Shown: positions 43,196 to 51,803, numbered from the stretch's first letter. The stretch is DNA of 61,245 nucleotides from an uncultured Gammaproteobacteria bacterium (GCA_937926265.1 CALAZS010000044.1:1-61245), one strand, 5' to 3'. Numbers and translations: made by a program. The notes: generated by a model from the sequence alone, not told the origin.

Positions 43196-45026
43196 TCGCC
43201 TTTTTGTCTTTGCCTTTTTTTTAAATCTTTTCAGTCTTTCATTATTTTCCAATCCGGCTGCCAGTCAAGTTGCCAGTCTGGCAACTTCACTGACTAACGC
43301 CCTCAAAAACAACCCATCCCCATACCTGGAACAGCATGCCGATGACCCGGTCAACTGGCAGACCTGGAATAAAAAAGTCATCGAATATGCCCGTGAAAAT
43401 AACCGGCCAATCTATATTTCCAGCGGTTATTTTTCCTGTCACTGGTGTCATGTCATGCAGCGTGAAAGTTTTCAGAATGAGGCTATTGCACAGCTACTCA
43501 ATGACTATTTTGTGCCCGTTAAAATTGACCGTGAAATAAACCCTGGAATAGACAGTTACCTGATAGATTTTGTAAGAGAAACTGAAGGCATAGCAGGATG
43601 GCCTTTAAATGTCATATTAACCCCGGAAGGTTACCCGGTTTACGGAACCGTTTATCAGCCACCGGAAAAATTTGAAAAACTGTTAAAAAAAGTTATCCAG
43701 ACCTGGCAGACACAGACTGACAAAACCAGGCGACTTGCCCGGGAGGCAGCAGAGTATCAATTAGGGTTTAATCAACCGGTAGCTGCCACAGCCGTTAATT
43801 CAGAAATTTACATTGATGAATTAATGTCTGACTTTGAGGTGAATGCCGATGAGTTCCAGGGTGGTTTTGGAGAACAAAACCGTTTTCCAATGGCGCCCCG
43901 GTTGAGTGTTTTGCTTGGCCTTTACCGTGACTCGAAAAATCCAAAATTAAAAGAATGGCTGGAACTGACACTCGATCAAATTAAAAACAAGGGCTTAAGG
44001 GATCATGTTCATGGCGGCTTTTTTCGATATACCGTCGATCCAGGCTGGACTGAGCCACATTATGAAAAAATGCTGTATACGCAGGCGCAGCTTGCCAGTG
44101 TATACATAGAGGCTTCAACTATTCTGAAGCGACAAGACTACCTTGAAGTTGCAGAAGATACTCTGGCTTTTGTATCCCGTGAAATGCAGTCTGACGGGGG
44201 AGGCTATTCATCAAGTTTTTCAGCTATTGATCGGCATGGAAATGAAGGAGCGGCATATCTCTGGAGTCAGAATCAGTTATCGAAAACACTCAATATTGAA
44301 GAGCAGGCTTTCGTTAAAAAGTATTGGTTTAATAATTCACCAGAAAAACAAGAAGAAAAACAACTGCCGTATTTTTCTGAGAATATCAAAACGGGCAAAG
44401 ACAAGCGCATACTCGATTCAATTAAACGAAAGCTTGGAAACAAAAACAGGCTTGAAAACATCCCGGTTGATCAGACAGTGATTACCGCCTGGAATGCCTT
44501 GTTGCTGTCAGCCTATGCCAATGCTGCAACTGCAACAGGTAGCAAATCTTATATTGATTTGGCAAAGAAATTACGTGACAAGTTGGTTAACGATAACTGG
44601 AAGGATGGCACGTTATACAGAACCAGCCTCAACAAAAATGCAAACAACTCTGCACACCTGGAAGATTTTGTATTTCTGGCGAGAGGGCTGAGAGATTACG
44701 CTGTTTTAACTTCTTCCCAGGAAGACTGGTATTTGAGTAATTTGCTGTTGGCAAAAGCCTGGCTTTTATTTCGCCACCGGGAGGGCTGGAAAGATGTTCA
44801 AACCAGCTTGCTTCCGGGGATGCAGTCCAAAACAGCGTTACCTGATTCGGCACTCCCGGCTGCAGATGCCTGGCTTGTCCTCCTCTCGCTCTCGTCAGAT
44901 AAGCCTGTTTTGCAGAATAAAGCCAAACAGGCTGCCGGGTTGATGTATGAAACAGTTTTGAAACAACCGTTAAAACTGAGTTCGCATTACTGGTGGGTTA
45001 GTTACTTCCCGCACGTGTCAGATTAA
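43182..45026 (+). CDS. DUF255 thioredoxin-fold/glycosidase-like protein (YyaL family)
   Basis: A protein of about 614 residues with a signal peptide (FSRLFVFAFFLNLFSLSLF), so likely periplasmic. Near residues 45-160 is the DUF255 thioredoxin-like domain with NPSPYLEQHADDPVNWQTW and the redox-type CHWC (YFSCHWCHVMQRESF). The rest is an alpha-toroid with the conserved GGFFRYTVDPGWTEPHYEKMLY. Bacterial relatives are often about 680 residues and cytoplasmic. The role is unknown. The start is uncertain among ATGs at 43179, 43182 and 43188, all within the tatC 3' end. Its 3' end overlaps the convergent pentapeptide gene by 29 bases. Confidence 0.85.
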   Translation: MEMFSRLFVFAFFLNLFSLSLFSNPAASQVASLATSLTNALKNNPSPYLEQHADDPVNWQTWNKKVIEYARENNRPIYISSGYFSCHWCHVMQRESFQNEAIAQLLNDYFVPVKIDREINPGIDSYLIDFVRETEGIAGWPLNVILTPEGYPVYGTVYQPPEKFEKLLKKVIQTWQTQTDKTRRLAREAAEYQLGFNQPVAATAVNSEIYIDELMSDFEVNADEFQGGFGEQNRFPMAPRLSVLLGLYRDSKNPKLKEWLELTLDQIKNKGLRDHVHGGFFRYTVDPGWTEPHYEKMLYTQAQLASVYIEASTILKRQDYLEVAEDTLAFVSREMQSDGGGYSSSFSAIDRHGNEGAAYLWSQNQLSKTLNIEEQAFVKKYWFNNSPEKQEEKQLPYFSENIKTGKDKRILDSIKRKLGNKNRLENIPVDQTVITAWNALLLSAYANAATATGSKSYIDLAKKLRDKLVNDNWKDGTLYRTSLNKNANNSAHLEDFVFLARGLRDYAVLTSSQEDWYLSNLLLAKAWLLFRHREGWKDVQTSLLPGMQSKTALPDSALPAADAWLVLLSLSSDKPVLQNKAKQAAGLMYETVLKQPLKLSSHYWWVSYFPHVSD

Positions 45027-45372
45027 TTTTCATGCGAATGTAGCGCATCCGGGTTCCATGGTTAAGTGACAGCAAAATTTCTTCAGCCCTGAGTTCCTTG
45101 GGGAAAAATGTGCCCGATATTTTTGCGCCGTTAATGCTGGCACCTTCAAGAATGGTTTCGGAGAAGTCGATACCGCGTAAATCTGCCTGTCTTAAATAAC
45201 AGTTTCTCATATCGAGGCCGCTGGCATTCATGCCACGCAGGTCAGTACCCCTGAGGTCGGCATTGGTGAGCGAGCAGCTTTCACCTGCTTCGATTTTTGC
45301 ATTGAACTCGTCAATATGGCCGTGTCTTAGTAACTGGAAGAGTTCACTATCTTTGATTTCTGGGGCTGACAT
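44998..45372 (-). CDS. Small pentapeptide-repeat protein
   Basis: A 124-residue protein. The N-terminal helical segment (LFQLLRHGHIDEFNAKIEAGE) is followed by about eight pentapeptide repeats between residues 35 and 85 (LTNADLRGTDLRGMNASGLD), which fold into a right-handed square beta-helix. The C-terminal part is non-repetitive and basic. The function is unknown. It is much shorter than the other pentapeptide protein of this window (50782-51633) and shares only the repeat pattern with it. Confidence 0.85.
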   Translation of the reverse strand: MSAPEIKDSELFQLLRHGHIDEFNAKIEAGESCSLTNADLRGTDLRGMNASGLDMRNCYLRQADLRGIDFSETILEGASINGAKISGTFFPKELRAEEILLSLNHGTRMRYIRMKINLTRAGSN

Positions 45373-45537
45373 AGTAAGTCCTTAAAAAATAAACGGGTTA
45401 ACATAAACTTGAAAATATCACGTGCAATATAAACAGGTATTCTCGGGTCTTTGTTAAGGTAAAAGAAATTCTAGCATCAATTTGCTAAAATTCGAGCCAG
45501 TCCAGGTTTAACAGAACCAGTTTAGAGGTCTCAATCA

Positions 45538-46527
45538 GTGCAAGATCGATTTGGTCGGGATATATCCTATCTCAGGCTTTCCGTTACAGACCGCTGCAAT
45601 TTCAGATGCAATTACTGCATGTCTGAGAACATGACCTTTTTGCCTAGGTCCGAAGTGCTTTCCATAGAAGAGCTGATTCGGCTCAGTGACGTGTTTATTG
45701 AGCTCGGTGTCAAAAAGATTCGTATTACCGGAGGTGAACCGCTGGTCAGGCAGGGGCTTCTAAAGCTTTTTGAATCGCTCAAACTAAAGCTTGATGCAGA
45801 ACAGCTGGAAGAAGTAACGCTAACAACCAATGGTCTGCTGTTAGATAAATTTGCCATGCCGCTGGCTGAAAATGGCGTTAAAAGAATCAATGTTTCTCTC
45901 GATACATTGAATGCGGAACGGTTCAGGAAATTAACCCGCAGTGGTGACTTTCAGCAGGTTGTAAAAGGTATTGAAGCGGCCACGCGGGTTGGTTTGAAAA
46001 TCAAGTTAAATGCTGTTGCGCTGAAAGGTGTCAATGACGATGAATGGCATGAAATGCTGAAGTATTGTGGCGACCATGGATATGACCTGACCTTCATCGA
46101 ATCAATGCCAATGGGTGATATCGGTAACCTTCGGGCCGAGCATTTCATGCCGGTTGATGAAGTTAAACAGCAACTTGATGAAAGTTGGACGTTGCTGCCA
46201 TCGACCTATAAAACCGGCGGGCCTGCCAGGTATTATGATGTGCAGGAAACCGGTCAGCGACTTGGTTTTATAACACCATATACACACAATTTTTGTGAAA
46301 GCTGTAACCGTGTGAGGTTGTCATGTACCGGCCAGCTTTACCTTTGCCTGGGGCAGGATGACATGGTTGATTTAAAACCGTCTGTCAGAGAAAGCAGTGA
46401 TAATGATTTAATAAAAAAAGCCATTCTGGATGCTATAAAAATCAAGCCCAGGGGCCATGATTTTGATGCAGAGCGCTTAAGCGATGGTGCCCAGGTGGTT
46501 CGCTTCATGAGCCACACGGGTGGGTGA
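45538..46527 (+). CDS. moaA: GTP 3',8-cyclase MoaA
   Basis: MoaA is the radical SAM enzyme that starts molybdenum cofactor synthesis from GTP. The 329-residue protein begins with GTG. It has the N-terminal cluster CNFRCNYC (C20, C24, C27), RITGGEPLVR, the C-terminal cluster CESCNRVRLSCTG and the terminal GG needed for activity. The 165-base leader does not match the Moco riboswitch. The other moa genes are not nearby. Its end overlaps the convergent GIY-YIG gene by 23 bases. Confidence 0.96.
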   Translation: MQDRFGRDISYLRLSVTDRCNFRCNYCMSENMTFLPRSEVLSIEELIRLSDVFIELGVKKIRITGGEPLVRQGLLKLFESLKLKLDAEQLEEVTLTTNGLLLDKFAMPLAENGVKRINVSLDTLNAERFRKLTRSGDFQQVVKGIEAATRVGLKIKLNAVALKGVNDDEWHEMLKYCGDHGYDLTFIESMPMGDIGNLRAEHFMPVDEVKQQLDESWTLLPSTYKTGGPARYYDVQETGQRLGFITPYTHNFCESCNRVRLSCTGQLYLCLGQDDMVDLKPSVRESSDNDLIKKAILDAIKIKPRGHDFDAERLSDGAQVVRFMSHTGG

Positions 46528-46801
46528 AAATCAACTTCTCCTTCTCCTCCCGCTTCAGTTTTTTTAAAGCATGCTCTCTTTTTAATGCCTGGCTTTTATC
46601 CGGAACAGTTTCTGAATAGACCATTCTTACCGGCAAACGGGAACGTGTATATTTTGCGCCCAGACCAAGATTATGTTTTTGAACACGGGCTTCAGGGTCA
46701 TTACTTATTCCAGTGTAAAGACTATCATCCGAGCAGCGTAATATGTAAACACACCATTTTGGTGCAGTGTTGATTTTTTGGGAGTCTGAACTATTTGCCA
46801 T
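46505..46801 (-). CDS. GIY-YIG nuclease-family protein (YhbQ-like)
   Basis: A 98-residue single-domain GIY-YIG protein (UPF0213 type). The motif appears as CVYILRCSDDSLYTGIS, followed by the conserved R in NDPEARVQKHN, LGAKYTRSRLPV and a basic KREHALKKLKREEKEKLI helix. Family members such as YhbQ act on DNA; the cellular role of this one is unknown. It is an isolated gene. Confidence 0.9.
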   Translation of the reverse strand: MANSSDSQKINTAPKWCVYILRCSDDSLYTGISNDPEARVQKHNLGLGAKYTRSRLPVRMVYSETVPDKSQALKREHALKKLKREEKEKLIFTHPCGS

Positions 46802-46815
46802 CTAATAAATTTTTA

Positions 46816-46829
46816 ATGATCCAGATCAA
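46816..46829 (+). promoter_or_regulatory. FNR/Anr-like box upstream of the H1-like DUF2934 gene
   Basis: ATGAT-CCAG-ATCAA matches the FNR consensus TTGAT-N4-ATCAA at 9 of 10 defining bases. A -10-like TAACAT lies at 46851-46856. That would place the start near 46863 and the box centre about 41 bases upstream, the geometry of class II activation. The downstream gene starts at 46910 and ppdK follows it. Confidence 0.45.
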
Positions 46830-46909
46830 TGCTTTTGTGTCACTTAAACCTAACATATCATTGATAAAGTTTAATAGGGATTGTTCAATAATTATTATCG
46901 AGGTTAAAA

Positions 46910-47221
46910 ATGGTTAAAAAGAAATCTGTCTCCAAGAAAAAAGCTTCAAAAAAAGTTGCCAAAAAATCAACAGTCAAAAAAGCTGTTACTAAAAAAGTTA
47001 CCACCAAGAAAAAAACAGCCGCTAAGAAAAAAGCTTCTGCCAAAGCAGCAGCTGGGACAAAAATCATATCCAATGAACAGCGATACAGGATGGTTTCTGA
47101 AGCTGCTTACCACTTATCTGAAAAACAGGGCTTTCAGCCGGGCCGCGATATGGATAACTGGTTAATTGCTGAACAGCAGATTGAAGCTTTTATTAAGAAA
47201 GAAAAAATCAAGGTTCAGTAA
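46910..47221 (+). CDS. Histone H1-like lysine-rich tail fused to DUF2934
   Basis: A 103-residue basic protein. Residues 1-48 are almost only K, A, S, T and V (repeats of the KKAxKK kind), like the C-terminal tail of histone H1 and bacterial AlgP/HctB-type proteins. Residues about 54-97 fit DUF2934 (QRYRMVSEAAYHLSEKQGF, then DMDNWLIAEQQIEAF). The tail should bind DNA or RNA. The function is unknown. It precedes ppdK by 88 bases and lies behind a candidate FNR box. Confidence 0.85.
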   Translation: MVKKKSVSKKKASKKVAKKSTVKKAVTKKVTTKKKTAAKKKASAKAAAGTKIISNEQRYRMVSEAAYHLSEKQGFQPGRDMDNWLIAEQQIEAFIKKEKIKVQ

Positions 47222-47224
47222 GCT

Positions 47225-47270
47225 GCCGGCTGATTAAGCCGGGTTTCTCAAATTTATTTCGTCAGCCGGC
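47225..47270 (+). promoter_or_regulatory. Mutually exclusive hairpins in the ppdK leader
   Basis: CCGGCT (47226-47231) can pair with AGCCGG (47237-47242) as a short hairpin followed by GTTTCTC. Alternatively GCCGGCTGA (47225-47233) can pair perfectly with TCAGCCGGC (47262-47270). The two folds exclude each other, as in an attenuator, and the ppdK start codon is 39 bases further on. It may equally be only the end of the upstream transcript. Confidence 0.35.
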
Positions 47271-47309
47271 GAGGTTGTCGAATGGTCTTCTATTTCAGGG
47301 GTTAGCGCT

Positions 47310-50075
47310 ATGACGTCAAAAAAACAATGGGTTTATGCCTTTTCAGAAGGTGATGGGAAGAACAAAAAATTGTTGGGTGGCAAGGGTGCTAACCTCTGTG
47401 AAATGACTCAGATCGGTTTGAATGTTCCACCGGGTTTTGTCATAACGACCGAAGCCTGTCTGCATTTTCTCGATGAAAAAAACAATGCATTACCTGATGA
47501 CATGATGCAGCAGGTTAAGGCATATATGTTGAAGGTTGAAGAGGAAACCGGTAAGAAATTTGGTGACCCTGATAACCCGCTGCTTGTCTCAGTTCGAAGC
47601 GGTTCAGCGCTGTCGATGCCGGGTATGATGGATACCATTCTTAACCTCGGTCTTAATGAAGAAACACTGCAGGGTGAAATTCGTCAGACCGGTGATGCGC
47701 GTTTTGGATACGATGCCTACCGGCGTTTTATCCAGTTGTTTGGCAAGGTCGCGATGAATGTTCCGGATGAAATTTTCGATGAACAGTTTGATGCCGTAAA
47801 ACAACAGGCAGGCATAAAAAGCGATGTTGGTCTGTCAGCTGAGCATCTTAAAGATATCAGTGAACGTTTCCTGCAGGTTTTTCATGACCATACCGGCAGG
47901 GCATTTCCGCAGGATCCGTTTGAACAACTGGAAATCGCCATCAAGGCAGTATTCAACTCATGGATGGGCAAGCGTGCTGTTGATTACCGTCGCGAATTCA
48001 ATATTACCCCGGACATGGCTAATGGTACTGCTGTAAATGTCTGTACCATGGTTTTCGGTAACCGTGGTAATGACTCGGCAACAGGAGTGGCATTCACACG
48101 GAACCCCGGTTCCGGTGAAAACAAGTTATACGGTGAATACCTGGTCAATGCCCAGGGTGAGGATGTTGTAGCTGGCATTAGAACACCCAAGCCAATTGAT
48201 ATGCTCTCTGATGAAATGCCGGAGATGGCCAGGCAATTGGCCGAACTGCGTGATCGCCTTGAAAGTCATTATCATGAGGTTCAGGATTTTGAGTTCACCA
48301 TTGAACGCGGCACTTTATATTGCCTGCAAACCCGAAACGGCAAGATGAATGCGGTTGCCATGGTTCGAACCTCGGTGGAAATGGTTGAAGAAGGTCTTAT
48401 CGATCGTAAGCAGGCTTTGTTGCGTATCGATCCTTCCCACCTGGAACAAATGCTCTATCCACGTCTTGATCAGAATGTTTCGCTGGAACCCTTGGCACAG
48501 GGCCTGCCTGCCTCTCCCGGGGCTGCGGCAGGACACGCAGTATTTGATGCTGACCGTGCTGAAATGCTGGGTAAGGACCAGGGACAGCGCGTTATTTTAT
48601 TGCGGGAAGAAACCAAGCCGGAAGATATTCATGGCTTCTTTGCTTCCCAGGGGATCCTGACCAGCCGCGGCGGTAAGACATCGCATGCTGCAGTGGTTGC
48701 TCGTGGTATGGGTAAACCCTGTGTGGCCGGTGCCGAAGGTATCATGGTTGATGTAAATCGACGTGAAGCTTATGTCGGTGGCAAGGTGATCAAGGAAGGC
48801 GACCTGATTACCATTGATGGCTCCAATGGCAATGTCTACCTTGGCGAAGTGCCAATGGTTGAACCTGAGTTCACTTCAGAATTAAACCGTATTCTTGACT
48901 GGGCTGATGACGTTGCCTATTTAAGAGTAATGGCCAACGCCGATACACCGACTGATGCCGCAAGGGCGCTTAAGTTTGGTGCCAGGGGTATTGGCTTGTG
49001 TCGCACCGAACGTATGTTTAACGCGGTTGAACGTTTGCCGATAGTCATCGAAATGATTGTTGCCGAAACTGATGAGCAGCGTCAGGCAGCCCTGGATAAA
49101 TTACTGCCAATTCAGCGCGCAGATTTCAGGGGACTGTTTGAAACCATGGCGCCAAGGCCGGTTACCATCAGGCTTTTGGATCCGCCGATTCATGAGTTCC
49201 TGCCAACCGAACGTCAGTTGCTTGATGATCTGGAGCAGCTAAAGCATTTACGTGACACTGTCAGGGGGATTGATGTAATGGCTTCCTCGGCATTGTTACT
49301 CAAGGCTGATGCAGGTGCTGAAATTAAACAGGCGACACGCGATATGGTTAGCCTGGATCTGGTAGAACAGGCTATTGCGACCAAGGAGTTAATGCTGCAG
49401 AAGGTCAGGGCCCTGATTGAAGTTAACCCGATGCTGGGTCATCGTGGTGTTCGTCTTGGTATTACCTTCCCTGAAATTTATGGCATGCAAATCAGGGCAA
49501 TTCTTGAAGCCGAAGCTGAATGCCTGGCTAAGGGTTTGGAGGTTCATCCTCAAATGATGGTTCCCCAGGTTTGTACGCCGCAGGAATTGAAGGTGGTTAA
49601 ACGACAGATGGATGCTATCAAGGCTGATGTGGAAGAAAAAAGTGGCCAGAAACTCAATTGTCGTTTCGGCACCATGATTGAAGTGGTACGTGCCTGTATG
49701 CGTGCCGATAAACTGGCCAAGCGTGCAGAGTTTTTCTCTTTTGGTACCAACGATTTGACCCAGGCAGCATTCTCTTTTTCACGTGAAGATGCTGAAAACA
49801 AGTTCCTGCCAATGTATAACCAGAACGATATTCTGCAGGACAACCCTTTTGAAGTGCTGGATGAAAAAGGTGTCGGTAAACTGATGAAGCTAGCCGTACA
49901 GTGGGGCAGGGAAACAAAACCGGATTTGTCTGTGGGTATCTGTGGTGAACATGGCGGTCATCCACAGTCGATCGATTTTTGCCACAGGGCCGGGTTAAAT
50001 TATGTATCCTGCTCTGCGCCGCGCGTTCCGGTTGCCAGGCTGGCTGCTGCACATGCAGCACTCATCAATGACTAG
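47310..50075 (+). CDS. ppdK: Pyruvate, phosphate dikinase
   Basis: PpdK reversibly converts pyruvate, ATP and phosphate to PEP, AMP and pyrophosphate, serving gluconeogenesis or pyrophosphate-linked glycolysis. The 921-residue protein shows the nucleotide-binding N-terminal domain (LLGGKGANLCEMTQIGLNVPPGF split by a short linker), the phosphohistidine loop GGKTSHAAVVARGMG (H459) and the C-terminal PEP/pyruvate barrel with VGICGEHGG (C878). Length is typical (about 870-920). AGGGG lies about 8-12 bases before the ATG. No PDRP regulator gene is adjacent. Confidence 0.96.
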   Translation: MTSKKQWVYAFSEGDGKNKKLLGGKGANLCEMTQIGLNVPPGFVITTEACLHFLDEKNNALPDDMMQQVKAYMLKVEEETGKKFGDPDNPLLVSVRSGSALSMPGMMDTILNLGLNEETLQGEIRQTGDARFGYDAYRRFIQLFGKVAMNVPDEIFDEQFDAVKQQAGIKSDVGLSAEHLKDISERFLQVFHDHTGRAFPQDPFEQLEIAIKAVFNSWMGKRAVDYRREFNITPDMANGTAVNVCTMVFGNRGNDSATGVAFTRNPGSGENKLYGEYLVNAQGEDVVAGIRTPKPIDMLSDEMPEMARQLAELRDRLESHYHEVQDFEFTIERGTLYCLQTRNGKMNAVAMVRTSVEMVEEGLIDRKQALLRIDPSHLEQMLYPRLDQNVSLEPLAQGLPASPGAAAGHAVFDADRAEMLGKDQGQRVILLREETKPEDIHGFFASQGILTSRGGKTSHAAVVARGMGKPCVAGAEGIMVDVNRREAYVGGKVIKEGDLITIDGSNGNVYLGEVPMVEPEFTSELNRILDWADDVAYLRVMANADTPTDAARALKFGARGIGLCRTERMFNAVERLPIVIEMIVAETDEQRQAALDKLLPIQRADFRGLFETMAPRPVTIRLLDPPIHEFLPTERQLLDDLEQLKHLRDTVRGIDVMASSALLLKADAGAEIKQATRDMVSLDLVEQAIATKELMLQKVRALIEVNPMLGHRGVRLGITFPEIYGMQIRAILEAEAECLAKGLEVHPQMMVPQVCTPQELKVVKRQMDAIKADVEEKSGQKLNCRFGTMIEVVRACMRADKLAKRAEFFSFGTNDLTQAAFSFSREDAENKFLPMYNQNDILQDNPFEVLDEKGVGKLMKLAVQWGRETKPDLSVGICGEHGGHPQSIDFCHRAGLNYVSCSAPRVPVARLAAAHAALIND

Positions 50076-50078
50076 CAT

Positions 50079-50114
50079 TGTCCTGGTGAATGTCCTGGTG
50101 AATTTCCTGGTTTG
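50079..50114. repeat. 12-bp tandem repeat just after ppdK
   Basis: TGTCCTGGTGAA occurs twice in a row (50079 and 50091), followed by a degenerate third unit TTTCCTGGTTTG. It begins 4 bases after the ppdK stop codon. It has no coding role. Confidence 0.8.
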
Positions 50115-50184
50115 CGATTGCCAATAAAGCTGCCTCTTGCAGCAGTGGCAATTACCGGATAAACCGGTAAATTGAGAAAAAAAT

Positions 50185-50712
50185 ATGTCCCGGGTTTTAA
50201 TTGTCTATTCAACCACTGATGGTCAAACAACAAAAATCTGTAATCACATTCAGGCTGCAATTCAACAGTCTGGAGATACGGTTATTCAAAAGCCAATAGA
50301 CAAGGTCATTCAGGAAGACCTGTTCAATGCGGATAAAATTGTTATTGGTGCCAGTATTCGCTATGGAAAACATTCAAAGCTGGTTTACTCATTTATAGAG
50401 CAATACCATGAGATTTTAGCGGCTAAAAATAACGCCTTCTTTTCAGTGAGCCTTGTAGCGCGAAAACCTGAAAAAAGAAGTGCGCAGACCAATCCATACG
50501 TGAAGAAATTTCTTAAGCAGATTAAATGGCAGCCGCAGGAAGTGGCCGTTTTTGCCGGTAGAATAAATTACCCGCTTTATGGTTTTTTAGACAGGCATAT
50601 TATTCGCCTGATCATGCTGATCACAAAAGGCCCAACTGATTTTCAATCAAATATTGAATTTACTGACTGGAATCAAGTTAACGGTTTTACCGATAAGATT
50701 ATCAGCATGTAG
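50185..50712 (+). CDS. hemG: HemG-type protoporphyrinogen oxidase
   Basis: HemG oxidises protoporphyrinogen IX to protoporphyrin IX, passing electrons to quinones. The 175-residue flavodoxin-like protein has the FMN phosphate loop VYSTTDGQTTKIC, VIGASIRYGKH, and FSVSLVARKPEKR with the extra loop typical of HemG (NPYVKKFLKQIKWQP). The C-terminal hydrophobic DRHIIRLIMLITKGPTD suits membrane contact. It is a single gene after ppdK. Confidence 0.93.
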   Translation: MSRVLIVYSTTDGQTTKICNHIQAAIQQSGDTVIQKPIDKVIQEDLFNADKIVIGASIRYGKHSKLVYSFIEQYHEILAAKNNAFFSVSLVARKPEKRSAQTNPYVKKFLKQIKWQPQEVAVFAGRINYPLYGFLDRHIIRLIMLITKGPTDFQSNIEFTDWNQVNGFTDKIISM

Positions 50713-50781
50713 TCAATCTTCTTGTATTAATCCCTTACCAGGATCCTAAGGTATTCTGGGAGTGATGTCAGATATCAGATA

Positions 50782-51633
50782 TCAGTGCCAGCCCTTCTTG
50801 TAATCGGGCATGTTGACATTCAGTGCCTGGGAAAAGTTGGCATTTACCACCGTCGTCGTGTCCAGGTTGACACCGGTAAAATCAGCTTCAGCCACGTTCG
50901 AGCCACGCAAAACGGCACCACCCATTAATGCGCCGCTTAGATTGGCATTGCGCAGGTTGGCTCCGCGCAGATCGGCCATACGCATGACACTGCCTGAAAG
51001 GTTGGCATTGATCAAAATGGCTTCGCGTAAATGTGTCCTGGCAAGAATGGTTGAATGATTATTCTCGTCATTACAAAGGTTGCTGTTCTCCAGGTTGGCA
51101 TGAACTAGGTTGGCTTCGTTCAAATGTGAACCGGACAGGTTGGCATTACTGAGATCGGCTGCGCGAAGGTATGTATTGGTCAGCATCGCATGGGTAAGCG
51201 TCGAGCCCGTCAAGTTGGCGCGGTTCATGTTGGCATTTGAAAAGTCGGTGTCCTGGCAAATGCAGTCTTTCATTTGCACCTCGTTTAAATCCACGCCTCT
51301 GAAATCTGCATACGACAGTGTTGAATGGTTTAGTACAACATTACATAAGGTGGCAGCGTCAGACGGCCTGTCACCTCCTGCAATAGTGCCGGTTAAATCT
51401 GAATGTGACAGATCGGCATCGCAGATATGCGCACCTCGTATATCCGTATTTCTTAACTTGGCGTGACTTAGATCAGCACCGGTAAGGTCAGCATAACGCA
51501 GGTCAGCTTCTGAAAGGTCCATGCCCGAGAGGTTGGCGTTCGACAGGTTGGCTTCTGTGAGTACGACTCCTACAAGGGAGTCACCTTCAATGATGCGGAT
51601 CACTTCGTCGGTATGACGGTTTTTAATTTCCAT
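50782..51633 (-). CDS. Large pentapeptide-repeat protein
   Basis: A 283-residue protein made almost entirely of pentapeptide repeats (A/N-x-L-x-x) from residue 25 to 275, for example LTEANLSNANLSGMDLSEAD. That is about 45-50 repeats, or 11-12 turns of a square beta-helix. A non-repeat insertion occurs near residues 82-95 (TIAGGDRPSDAAT). No signal peptide is seen. Some relatives mimic DNA and protect gyrase, but this cannot be inferred here. AAGGA precedes the ATG. Repeat copy 4 lies just upstream. Confidence 0.9.
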   Translation of the reverse strand: MEIKNRHTDEVIRIIEGDSLVGVVLTEANLSNANLSGMDLSEADLRYADLTGADLSHAKLRNTDIRGAHICDADLSHSDLTGTIAGGDRPSDAATLCNVVLNHSTLSYADFRGVDLNEVQMKDCICQDTDFSNANMNRANLTGSTLTHAMLTNTYLRAADLSNANLSGSHLNEANLVHANLENSNLCNDENNHSTILARTHLREAILINANLSGSVMRMADLRGANLRNANLSGALMGGAVLRGSNVAEADFTGVNLDTTTVVNANFSQALNVNMPDYKKGWH

Positions 51634-51664
51634 TCTTTTTCCTTGGCGAATATAGGGCTACCAA

Positions 51665-51772
51665 AATGGTTTGGTCAGATTTTTTCTGAAGTGTCTGAGG
51701 CAGGGATGCCGAAGTCAAGCTTACAGGGATGTATTTTAAGCGTCTTCAGAAAAAATGCATGATCAAACCAAT
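51665..51772 (-). repeat. Nested-palindrome (cloverleaf) repeat, copy 4
   Basis: Outer arms 51665-51691 and 51744-51772 pair through GGTTTG, TCA and ATTTTTTCTGAAG blocks. Read on the minus strand the core starts GACGC and has TACATCCCTGTA, AGCTTGAC, then GGCATCCCTGCC, and ends AGACAC. The order and loops match copies 1-3, while the arm sequence is its own. It lies between the pentapeptide gene and tcdA, 32 bases from each. Confidence 0.88.
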
Positions 51773-51803
51773 CATTATTGGTTATTTTATTACTCAACTG
51801 TTA

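Noticed and set aside
45373..45537. Possible molybdenum cofactor riboswitch in the moaA leader
   Set aside because: The leader is A/T-rich and lacks the conserved GC-rich stems and loops of the Moco motif.
50782..51633. 15-base periodicity that could be read as a DNA tandem repeat or CRISPR-like array
   Set aside because: The period is that of pentapeptide codons, units vary freely at the DNA level and there are no unique spacers.
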